NCBI GenBank assembly: GCA_017654935.2
Contig: CM065684.1
Coordinates: 60,172,786 to 60,236,785 of the forward strand
DNA length: 64,000 bases
DNA from: Phymorhynchus buccinoides
Lineage: Eukaryota > Mollusca > Gastropoda > Neogastropoda > Raphitomidae
Direction of reading: 5' to 3'
The position numbers and the translations under genes were made by a program. This document shows, one piece after another, positions 20,240 to 30,213 of the stretch; positions within the stretch are counted from its first letter, which is position 1; every line of letters begins with the position of its first letter. The notes under the pieces are model-generated. The model saw nothing but the letters and a program-made list of their open reading frames with translations, made no database searches and was not told the DNA's origin.

Positions 20240-20970
20240 GACTAGGCTAATCCTAAGATGCTGCTGTCAACAAAAATGTCGGCCTCAATGAGTCAAACGC
20301 ATCACCATGCTACACACAGTCACTGCAACTTACTGTCTCTAAAAAAACAAAAATCACACGATGGTGATGCTTTTCCGTTTGGGATTTCGTTTGCTTCACT
20401 CTTTTTTTGTAAGACCGAACCTTCTTAATCTTTCACATTGCGCAAATAAGACTTTAGTCTTTCTCCTTCCATTGCTGTGGCACTAGAAAGTTCTGGCACG
20501 AGCAAAACTTACACACAACAAACTCAGTGAACTCGCTCAGTTGTACACGTGGAAACCGTGTTTCTTGAGTTTCTACAACTTTTTATTTGCATCGTTGCTA
20601 TTTTTAGCAGTTTGGAGCTTGCGCGCGAGGAAGAATGTTTTCCTACTTTTTTTTCTTCAGCCTCTTTCAATTTGCATGATATGATCAGCACAGCGACTTC
20701 TGTCTTTGTTTTGGCCCTTGTTGTCTGTACCAGGGACTATTCTAGTCTCCTTGTCTGTATTGAGCTGCTTTGTTGTGAGAGGCAGTGGGAATTCGAGGGA
20801 AAGGACTATTATGGGGCTTGCCTGCTTGTCAGTCCATCGACCTCGCAGTTCTTTGCAGCTGCCTCTCAGTCGAGTGTCAAAATGATAATCATAGGCGCTT
20901 GAAAACAAACAGTGTGCTTATTCTTTGTGATACGCACCTGTAGACTCATGCATGCTTCGTGTAACTATAT
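20240..20970. other. GALNT 5' flank
   Basis: Upstream region of the GALNT start. Open frame 20549-20902 on the plus strand begins with GTG, has no recognised domain and is not called. No TATA box or clear promoter element was seen. Confidence 0.4.
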
Positions 20971-21830
20971 TTTAATGCAAGTAAGTGTAAAATAATGCAT
21001 TTAGGGTTGAATAATCCACTAAGAGAATATGAAATATCTCACGGCACAGATAAACATGTATTAGATACTTGTGTAGAAGAAAAAGACTTGGGAGTTATAT
21101 TTGATTCTAAATTGAAATTTGATAGACATATTACAACAGCTGTAAATAAAGCTAATAGAATGTTAGGGTTAATCAGGAGAACTTTTACAGGACTAAATAA
21201 TAATGTGTTCATTAATCTATATAAAAGTTTGGTTAGACCACATCTGGAGTATGGGAACCAAATTTGGAATCCATATCTTAAACGACAATCAGTTTCAATT
21301 GAGCGTGTACAGAGGAGAGCTACTAAATTAATAAAAGTTCTTAAGAATTCGGATTATAGTGAAAGGCTACACAAACTTGATCTACCATCCTTGAAATACA
21401 GAAGAATTCGTGGTGACCTAATTAATGTATATAAAATTCTTAATGGTCCTGACAATACTAACAAAAGTTTGTTTCAGATTTCAAATTTTTCAAAGACTAG
21501 AAATCATGAATTAAAAATACTAACACAGTATAGTAGAACTAACATCAGGAGACACTTTTTCAGTAACAGAGTGACTAACTATTGGAACGCACTTCCTGCT
21601 CAGACAAAACTTGCACCTGATACTAACAAATTCAAAAACCTCCTGGACAAAGACCCAAACCTTGGTAAATTAAAGTACCAGTATGACGAATAGTCTACCA
21701 AAACCGTCACAGCTGTGCCAACCCCCCAAAAAAGGAAAAGGAAAAAAAAAAAAAGAAAAAAAAAAAGAAAAGACGCTTGAGTGGCCGCGAGGCCTAGTCG
21801 TCTTTATCTACCTGACCTGACCTGACCTAA
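20971..21830 (+). pseudogene. CR1/Jockey-type LINE, 3' end of ORF2 and tail
   Basis: An intact 3' reading frame reads FNASKCKIMHLG ... EKDLGVIFDSKLKFDRHIT ... YKSLVRPHLEYGNQIWNPYL ... IERVQRRATKLI ... NYWNALP, ending at TAG 21693. A short A-rich 3' UTR and CTTTATCTACCTGACC pentamer tail follow. 5'-truncated, otherwise no stop or frameshift, so a rather young insertion. Confidence 0.9.
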
Positions 21831-22067
21831 TTATGACCCAAATGGGAACACGCCTGCGCCTGCACGGGTGCACACACACACACACACACACACACCACGG
21901 GGGGGGGGGGGGTATAGGGTTTCCGGACACCCACCCCCCGGCCAAAAAACCCCAATAAAATGCCAATGTAGCGCCCCGCAAATAGTGTGATTGAATGTTA
22001 GAAGGCATTATTATTATGATTGAGTGCATAAGTTGCGAAATGGTTTTAGTGTCGCAGTGAAGAGACG

Positions 22068-22069
<2 letters not shown>

Positions 22070-22138
<69 letters not shown>

Positions 22139-22190
22139 ATCCCCCCCCCCCCCCCCCCCCCCCCCACCCCCCCCCCCCCCCCCCTCTGTG
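22070..22190. repeat. poly-C tract
   Basis: About 66 C, AAAT, then about 40 C with one A. The minus strand is G-only and could form quadruplexes. The true length may be uncertain in the assembly. Confidence 0.9.
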
Positions 22191-22265
22191 CCTCCATACA
22201 GGGAGCTGGACGACCCCGGCCCCTCTACGAGTCTCGTCTGTCCCCGTGGGGCAAGTCAATACAAG

Positions 22266-22516
22266 CAGTCTTCTGGAATTTCTATGCTAGCAACTTCCTG
22301 TAATCCATCTCTCTTTGACTCTGCCTGTTCCTTTTCTTACTACAGTATCATCTACTATTTTTCTGACTTAATGTCCCATTCCCCTGCCTTTAAAAAAAAA
22401 TCTTGGAAGTAACTTTCTGCTTTGAACTCCTCCGAAATCAGAATGTGTCAGCTGAATGCAGCGAGGAGACCAGTTAAAACTAAAAACCGGACACATACAT
22501 ACCTTACCCATTTGGG
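22266..22516 (+). mobile_element. SINE-like element, type 2, second copy
   Basis: TCTTCTGGAATTTCTATGCT ... GCAGCGAGGAGACCAGTTAA ... CCTTACCCATTTGGGCC; its tail is replaced by the adjoining TTAA element. Confidence 0.72.
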
Positions 22517-22750
22517 CCATATGGGCGAATGTATTCGCCAAAGACATCACTCTACACTCCCACCAAGTGCAGAGACATTCGCTGCCAAGCACCCTGCCAT
22601 GTGGTTGTTTATTTTTAAAGCTTATGTCACTGTTTCTTCCATTAAAGCAACGCATGCGCACTCGAACCAAAATTGTTACTTCCCTCTTGTCGGTTGAGAT
22701 GCAACGGACAATTAAGAATGTCAAAAAGTACATGGTGCCAGAAGAGTTAA
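22517..22750 (-). mobile_element. TTAA-type element (TTAACTCTTCTGGCACCATG end)
   Basis: Right end GGTGCCAGAAGAGTTAA. Blocks GACATCACTCTACACTCCCA and CTCTTGTCGGTTGAGATGCA are shared in inverted order with 26438-27249. Confidence 0.65.
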
Positions 22751-23216
22751 TGGTATCAAAATCACTCTTGTGTCCTGTTGTGTTGCAGAATTATGAGCAT
22801 TTAAAGTTGGTACAGTGACTGTCGGCCATTTTGAGAAATCAGTCTGAAGTGTAGCCTATCCTAAGAAAATGCATCAACCTACTAATTTTAAAGAACTTTT
22901 TTTTAAATATTTAGAGGCCATATTTAAAGGTTATTCTTATCGATATGAAAGATGAAATGTTAGAGAGCACAAAATACAAATGTTAGAGAGCACAAATATT
23001 TTGACTTTGCAAGCCTGTTGTGAGAAACTAGCCCACTGACTTAATGTCCCTTTCATGGTCCTGGGTCACCTATTACATTTTCTAGTCACAGCAATATTTT
23101 TTTAATTATTTTGTTAGGTACTGTGTTGTGCCAGTGTGAATTAGGTTTTTTTCTTTTCCTCCCCTCCCCCTTGATTACCAAGCTTCAGTTTGTCCTTTAC
23201 AAAAGAAAGAGCATGT

Positions 23217-23551
23217 ATGCACTTATGAACACACGCATACACACTTATGCTCGGTCGCACACACACACACACACACATACACTTATGCTCGGTCGCACAC
23301 ACACACACACACACATACACTTATGCTCGGTCGCACACACACACACACACACACACTTATGCTCGGTCGCACACGCACACACATACACACACACACTTAT
23401 GCTCGGTCGCACACACACACACACACACACACACACTTATGCTCGGTCGCACACGCACACACATACACACACACACATATGCTCGGTCACACACACACAC
23501 ACACACACACACTTATGCTCGGTCATACACACACACACACACACACACAGA
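23217..23551. repeat. compound minisatellite ACTTATGCTCGGTCGC + CA
   Basis: Nine blocks of CTTATGCTCGGTC(G/A) separated by CA runs of varying length; the block itself is nearly invariant. No coding meaning. Confidence 0.92.
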
Positions 23552-24095
23552 GGATCATTCTAGTTTCAAAATGTGCTTTATTCACTCATCTTTTTTCCCC
23601 TCACATTCAGCAAGTTTCACACAAGAATTCGTGCCATGTAGGCAAAGGAATTACACCATTTGTATTTAGTATTACTGTGTACTTCTTCATGCCAGTTTTG
23701 CTTAAAACAGAAAATATGTCTGTCCTTGAATTCCTCCATAGAGCCACATTCATGATCCACATTTTGTTTCAATTCGAAAACGTGTTTACTCAGTTATTAG
23801 AACTCTTAATACACAGTTAAAGCCTTTTAAATGCGCTGTAACAAAAGCACTTCATAATCATGTCTTAAGATTGTTGACATTTACTGACACTGATAATGAC
23901 ATTGCTGTAATAAATATTGGCGTCCATGATCCCGTCAGTTATTACATCATAACAGTAACAATGTATGGAATGTCTAGAGAGCTACTGAGACCAACAAATG
24001 TTATTAAAGCAATATTTACAAGACTCTTCTAACTACAGAGGTTACAGAACAGACATGTTTCTAGCAGTACAAAGGAATGAGTTTAGAAAGAATTG
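23552..24095. other. no gene recognised
   Basis: AT-rich sequence with short open frames only. Confidence 0.4.
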
Positions 24096-24330
24096 GTCTA
24101 AAATCAAATCAAATCCACTTTATCATCTCTCACAGAGAAAATCCATCCAGCGAAACAAAGATTTGACACTCAACATGCATTGATTACAAATTACATTGCT
24201 TAGATTAACAACAAAAAATAGCAGTTTCGGGCATTGTGGCCTATAACAATACAGTGAAACAAATTCATTTGTGACTTTGAGAAATAAAATGCTATTTAAA
24301 CCAAACAAAATCAACACTTCAGGGAAACTT
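24096..24330 (-). mobile_element. LINE 3' end with GATTT pentamer tail
   Basis: On the minus strand, GATGATAAAGTGGATTTGAT continues into GATTT repeats. This is a retrotransposon tail of the same style as the TTGAC tails at 28437 and 54419. Confidence 0.55.
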
Positions 24331-24459
24331 GATACCTTGCAGAGATTCATTAGATTCGAGCCCCACAGAGGCTTTTTTCCTACTAGCATCAATACTACCT
24401 TTACTTGTGGCGGTGCCATAGCCGATGAGGTTTAACCGAGGCGTGGTCACCGCTACAGC

Positions 24460-24600
24460 TATCTGTATTAATTTTTTTAAATCGGGACTTTACTGGTTTC
24501 GTACTGCCTCCGGGCATTGCCTCCAGTATTGTTCCCACCATATTTGTATTTACAAATGTCCCATACGTGTCTGATTCAGACCAAGAGGACGTAAAACACC
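24460..24600 (-). repeat. dispersed repeat (CCTCCGGTCTGGAACAGACA family)
   Basis: Inverted, diverged relative of 44697-44815 and 49738-49830 (landmarks GATGGTGGGAAC and GGAGGCAGTGC). Confidence 0.5.
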
Positions 24601-25004
24601 ATTTTCGCTTCGCTCGAGGCTTTTTTCCTCTTTTAAAAAAAATAATACTTTCTAGGAATGGAAACAAAAACAGGAGTTAAAACAGTGTTGGACAAAGTTC
24701 AGCAGCAATTTTACTTTGCTACCCCTGAATCTGAAGATAAACGCTATGTTGATTTCTTCTATTGCTCATGTCCATAACAAATGCGTAGAACTCTTACTGA
24801 ATATTCTATATGCAGGTCAACTACATCAAGGCAAAAACACGTATTTCTTATTATTTTAAAAAATAAAAGACATTAGAGCCAGGTGGAGCATGAACACTAA
24901 ATAAAACACAAACTTGATTGAGAATGTGAATGTGGTCTCTATGTTTCTTCTTAGAATGTTCATATTGTAACTATTTTACTCTTGTATAATTAATTGTGTG
25001 TGAG

Positions 25005-25320
<316 letters not shown>

Positions 25321-25584
25321 CAATAAAATGTTACAAAGACATAGAAAGATTTAAATGCTATCACTGAACACATCCAAACATTATTCAGACCATGCATTTC
25401 TAGCAATACCATTGTGCTTTCAAGAGATTTATACTGAACATTCTTGCCCCTGTCTCATGTACTGAAACGTATGGGTGCTGCTGGGAAATTTCAAAAATCC
25501 TGCAAGGGGGCGGCCCCGACGGAGTGCAGGGGCAGCGTACACACATTTATTGCTCTTTTTTCACCCCTCTAGACTAGTACAAAT

Positions 25585-25673
25585 ACTACATTCCTTTGAA
25601 TATAGCAAATGCTTATATAGGCCCTTTTTATTGTACAAGAGTGTGTGTGTGTATGCATGGGCGTGTGTGTGTG

Positions 25674-25708
<35 letters not shown>

Positions 25709-25845
25709 TGTGTGTGTGTGTGTGTAAGAAAATCGTTGCTTCTCAAATTTACATAATCCGGCGACAGCGGCTCTGCAATTTAAAAATCCTGCAATTCACT
25801 TATTCAGGACATCCTGCAAGGAGGAGAATCCATGCAAAACATGTG
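25585..25845. repeat. duplicate of the zinc-finger gene's 3' flank
   Basis: Matches 28572-28745 in the same order: ACATTCCTTTGAATATAGCA, TTATATAGGCCCTTTTTATT, AAGAAAATCGTTGCTTCTCA, CAGGACATCCTGCAAG, ATCCATGCAAA. A TG microsatellite has expanded inside this copy (25641-25724). Confidence 0.85.
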
Positions 25846-26437
25846 CACCACCTACATAAGATGATCGCCCTTGCATGTCATTAAGTAGTAGTATATAGCC
25901 ACAGAACATCACTAGGTGGCACGGTCGATTCAGTCATAAAATTATCACCTTTTAATGCTGCCAAGAAACAGTATAAAGCCCCATTCTAGGGAATTTTGTT
26001 TTTTTAAATGACAGTAAGCAAATATGAGAGGATAGAGAGAGGGGGGAGTGAAAGAGATGAGATGCACCAGCCGACGATGCCCATGTCTTGGGGACGGGAT
26101 TACAATTGGAGGAAGACATAAAAGTAATAATCGATTAATCAATTGCTCAAACCAACTATGAATCAATCAGTCATGAAACCAAAACATTATAAGGAAATAA
26201 CCGGTATAAGAGCACGGTATAAGCTTCAAGCTTGTTATTGCTCTAATTGTTTTTCTGTTTGATCGTTTCCAAACGAATAAAGATTTGCTTAAGCCATAAG
26301 GAAATAACCAATCAATCAATAGACAGATGGACCAATGGGAAAAAAATAAATCAATAATCAATCGACCAATCCGGCTGATCAGCAAACCAGGTAATAATAT
26401 CAAATGAATTATCAGGGAACATCAAATGAAAGAATGA

Positions 26438-27249
26438 TTAACACTACTAGTGCCATGCGTAATTTGACGTTCCTGGTTGTCCGTTGCCTCTCAACCGACA
26501 AGAGGGGAGTAGCTATTTTCTCTAGTGTGCATGCATTGCTAGAAGGAACAGTCACAAAAGCTCTAAAAATAGACGAACGTGGCAGGGAACTCTCCTCTCT
26601 CTCTGTGTCTGTCTCTTACTTCTTTTTTTTTTTTTTTCTCATTTTCATCATCTTCATCCCCCCCCCCCCCCCCCCCCCCCCCCCCCTTCTGCCGTTGACT
26701 TGCCCGTGTTTTGGTCTTGCGGTCAGTCAACAGCGTCCAGTTCTGTGTGTGTGTGCGCGTGCGTGTGCGTGTGCGCGTGTACGCGCGTGTACGCGCGCGC
26801 GCGTGTGTGCGTGTGTGAGTGTGGGTGGGTGCGTGGGTGCGTGCGCGTGCGCCTGTGGATGTTGGCGTGTAAGTGTACCGTATGTTATTATTGCATTGTT
26901 GTTTCTGTGCAGTCATATTTTAAAAGTTGTATATTTCCCATAGTTTTCGTGTGACGTGCTGTTTTATATTGTCTTAATTGATAAATGTTTTTAGTCAATT
27001 TGTGATTTTATGTATGACACTTTAATATGATGCTGTTAACTATATGGGTTTTTTTGTTTTTGTTTTTAGTTTTTAAAAATGATTTGTAATGCATTTATAT
27101 TGTTGTAAAGCACGATGAGCCCATTGTGGGGTATCGCGCTATATAAGTATCCCCTATTATTAACTTGGCAGTGAATGTCTTTGCATTTGGTGGGAGTGTA
27201 GAGTGATGTCCTGGGAGAATGTATTCGCCCATGGTGCTAGAAGAGTTCA
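26438..27249. mobile_element. TTAA-type element split by microsatellites
   Basis: Left TTAACACTACTAGTGCCATG, right CATGGTGCTAGAAGAGTTCA. The middle holds poly-T, a poly-C run (about 26659-26686), a TG/CG tract (26743-26860) and a GCGCTATATAAG tail (27105-27165), so other sequences have been inserted or expanded inside it. Confidence 0.55.
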
Positions 27250-27425
27250 TCTACCAATAAATCAATGCAACAATTGAACAACTACACAACTATTCTTTCA
27301 ATAAACAAAACAACCATGTTTCTGCTATTGTTTTGAGTGTTGGTCAGTATGGCTAGAATAGATCGACCATTTTACCAGTCAATTATTCAATCAATAAACA
27401 AATCAATTGTGTATTAGCCAGTCGA

Positions 27426-27933
27426 TTAACCCTTTCTACCCCAGCCATGCAGCTTGACTCAGTTCTCCCAGCCCAGCTGTGCAGAGAACTCTGCCCCAAA
27501 AAGCAGGTATACTCAAATAAAAAGCTTGAAGTTGATGGAATTGCTTCGTTTTCACTTTCACAGCTTTCTGCATCTTCAAGATCAGCTTCAAACTCGATAG
27601 TATCCTCATTTTCATCGCTATCGTAGTTCATTACCCATTCTAGCACCCTTTGGCTAGCGGTTTCTGCATTCACTCCTTGTGGTCTTCGGTTCATTGTGAA
27701 AAAATCGCGGAAAGAATCGATAAACCGCTCCAAACTTCTCCAAATTCAACCAGACCGCTCTCGAAGGATTAACAGACAGGCTAAAGCTACCAAGTCGATA
27801 CAACTACAAATGGAAACCAAACGAAACGCTCCCATTCGAGAATGGGGTCTCATTACGAGTTATCTCGTAAACGGACAGATATGGTTGGCTCGAGTTTACG
27901 AGATAACTCGTAAACGGGGTAGAATGAGTGAAC
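27426..27933 (-). mobile_element. piggyBac-like element with transposase N-terminus remnant
   Basis: Left end TTAACCCTTTCTACCCCAG; the right end GGGGTAGAATGAGTGAAC is a decayed inverted match. On the minus strand a frame reads MNRRPQGVNAETASQRVLEW then VMNYDSDENEDTIEF and a long acidic Ser/Glu/Asp stretch, the typical N-terminus of piggyBac-type transposases (helix followed by acidic tail). No catalytic part remains. Near the right end are two hairpins with 9-base stems. Confidence 0.65.
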
Positions 27934-28144
27934 CCATCCATGATCCATCAACTTAACACCCAAACAAACAATCGATCGACTATTATCCAGGTCTCCAACC
28001 AATCAAGAAATCATTAAATCGATATGCTACATCAACACAGAAAGGATGCAAAGGGAACTTAACACAAAATTCATAAACCAAGCATCAGCAATGACAACAG
28101 AAGTAATATGTCTACATACAAGATAATTTTTTACACATTGCGCT

Positions 28145-28379
28145 TCACACATATTTTCTGATACACTCAACCCTTAGCGTACCAATTACCTTTTTGACAC
28201 AAACAGCTTCCCCTCCATTTCCACACATATATATACGAGTACTCATGATTACATGCAGCACCCCCCCACTAAAGAGAGAGTAGAAAAAGATAAGAGTTTT
28301 AATACCAAACCATCCAATTGTTGTGTGGCCCATTTACAACATACCCGTGACCACTATCTTGGAGCAAGCATGAACCATG

Positions 28380-28425
<46 letters not shown>

Positions 28426-28430
28426 AAGTT
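28145..28430. repeat. intergenic, TG microsatellite at 28383-28425
   Basis: Nothing else recognised between the piggyBac-like relic and the LINE tail. Confidence 0.6.
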
Positions 28431-28571
28431 AAGTCAAGTCAAAATGATCTTTATTGACGATAAAGGAATAAGCCAAACAAAGCTTTTTTTCATCCTGTCG
28501 TCATAAATAAATAAGAAATACAACTGAAGCAAACAAGATGAAAAACAAAAACGGTTAACAAAAAAATCAAT
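28431..28571 (-). mobile_element. LINE 3' end with TTGAC pentamer tail
   Basis: On the minus strand, TTATCGTCAATAAAGATCAT is followed by TTTTGACTTGACTTAACTTGAC. It contains AATAAA (28450-28455), about 295 bases after the zinc-finger stop codon, so it may supply the gene's polyadenylation signal. A close copy lies at 54419-54560. Confidence 0.7.
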
Positions 28572-28746
28572 TGCTACATTCCTTTGAAAATAGCAAATGC
28601 TTATATAGGCCCTTTTTATTGTACAAGTGTGTGTAAGAAAATCGTTGCTTCTCAAATTCTCATAATCTGTCGACGCCGGCTATAGGCAATTTAAAAAGCC
28701 TGCAATTCAGGACATCCTGCAAGAAGGGGCATCCATGCAAATAATT

Positions 28747-30213
28747 TTAATTTGCATGGGTCAACTTATGTGATTTTAGGGTGTTTGCCTGCGTAAAAGC
28801 CTTACCACACACATCACAGGCAAATGGTTTTTCACCTGTGTGTAACCTCTTGTGGCTCTTCATATCGGCTAACTGTGTGAATGCTTTACCACACACATCA
28901 CAGGCATGTGGCTTAATCCCCGCATGGGTCATTTTGTGTCTCTTCAAGTTTCCTGCCTGTGTGAAATTCTTACCACACACATCACAGGGAAATGGTTTCT
29001 GGCCTGCGTGGATCAACTTGTGTCTGGTGATCTCCCTTTCCCGCGAGAAAGACTTACCACACAGATCACAAGCAAAGGATTTCTGACCTGTGTGAATCAT
29101 CTGGTGACTTTTCAGGTCCCCTTCCTTTGTGTAAGTCATACCACACACCTCACAGGGAAATGATTGTTCTCTGTGGGTCATCATGTGCCTCTTCAGATGA
29201 GTTCCCTGCGAAAAAGTCTTGCCACAAACTTCACAGGCAAATGGTTTTAATTCTGAGTGGGTCATTTTGTGTGCCTTCAGGCTGTGTGAATAGGTAAAAG
29301 TCTTACCACACACATCACAGGCAAATGGTTTCAGATCGGTGTGGATCTTCTTGTGTGTAGCTAGGCTACTTGCCTCAATGTAACCATTGCCACACACATC
29401 ACAGACAAATGGTTTCTCACCTGTGTGAGTCATCTTGTGTCTATTAAGGCCATCTGCCCGTCTAAATGTCTTACCGCACACTTCACAGGCAAATGGTTTC
29501 TGATCTGTGTGGAGCAATTTGTGGGACCTTAGGCCACTTGCCTGAGCAAAAGTGTTGCCACACACATCACAAACAAATGGTTTTTGACCCGAATGGATCA
29601 TCTTGTGTGTCTTCAGAAAACTAGGCCGTGTGAACTTCCTATCGCACACATCACAAGCAAATTTCTTACCTTCATGGAGCATCTTGTGTGACCTCAGAGT
29701 ACTGGCAAACGAAAAAGTCCTACCACACACATCGCAAGCAAACTTTTCACCCGTATGAGTGATCATATGTATCCGCAGACTACATTTTTGCGTGAAAGTC
29801 TTACTGCACACATCGCAAGGAAATCTTTTACCCGTATGAACAATCTTGTGTGTCTTCAGAGAATACGCATTGGCAAAGCTCTTATTACAGACATCACAAG
29901 TGAAGGGTTTCAGACCTAAATGAGTCAACTTGTGTTTCTTCAGGTCACTTATCCTCATAAACGTCTTAGCACACACATCGCAGGCCAAGGACTTTTTCCC
30001 TGTATGCGTTACTTTGTGCGACTTCAGGTAGGCTGCCCGGGTAAAAGTCTTTCCACACACGTCACATTCAAAGGGCTTCTGAGCGCTTGGTTCCCCTTGT
30101 GGGTTTCCTTCTGACGACGCAGCCTCCCCGCTCTCGTCATGGTCACCGGGGTCCTGACTTGACCCTGAGGGCTCACCAGGGGACGGTGGTGAAGGCGGAG
30201 GTTCACTGCATTC
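28747..30213 (-). CDS. zinc-finger gene, last exon: 16 C2H2 fingers
   Basis: Open frame of 488 codons from acceptor GTTGACAG (phase 0) to TAA. It opens with ECSEPPPSPPSPGEPSG and an acidic linker, then FECDVCGKTF begins finger 1. Sixteen fingers of the form C-x2-C-x12-H-x3-H follow, most with the core CDVCGKTF. Linkers range from canonical TGEKPFA to variants (TDQKPFA, SELKPFA, LGLKPFT, EGKKFA). The protein ends two residues after the last finger (HKLTHAN). No finger has lost a Cys or His by eye. Base composition is even and codon use looks coding, in contrast to the surrounding repeats. Confidence 0.97.
   Translation of the reverse strand, partial: ECSEPPPSPPSPGEPSGSSQDPGDHDESGEAASSEGNPQGEPSAQKPFECDVCGKTFTRAAYLKSHKVTHTGKKSLACDVCAKTFMRISDLKKHKLTHLGLKPFTCDVCNKSFANAYSLKTHKIVHTGKRFPCDVCSKTFTQKCSLRIHMITHTGEKFACDVCGRTFSFASTLRSHKMLHEGKKFACDVCDRKFTRPSFLKTHKMIHSGQKPFVCDVCGNTFAQASGLRSHKLLHTDQKPFACEVCGKTFRRADGLNRHKMTHTGEKPFVCDVCGNGYIEASSLATHKKIHTDLKPFACDVCGKTFTYSHSLKAHKMTHSELKPFACEVCGKTFSQGTHLKRHMMTHREQSFPCEVCGMTYTKEGDLKSHQMIHTGQKSFACDLCGKSFSREREITRHKLIHAGQKPFPCDVCGKNFTQAGNLKRHKMTHAGIKPHACDVCGKAFTQLADMKSHKRLHTGEKPFACDVCGKAFTQANTLKSHKLTHAN

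Noticed and set aside
20549..20902. 117-codon plus-strand frame
   Set aside because: Begins with GTG, no domain, lies in the GALNT 5' flank; likely chance.
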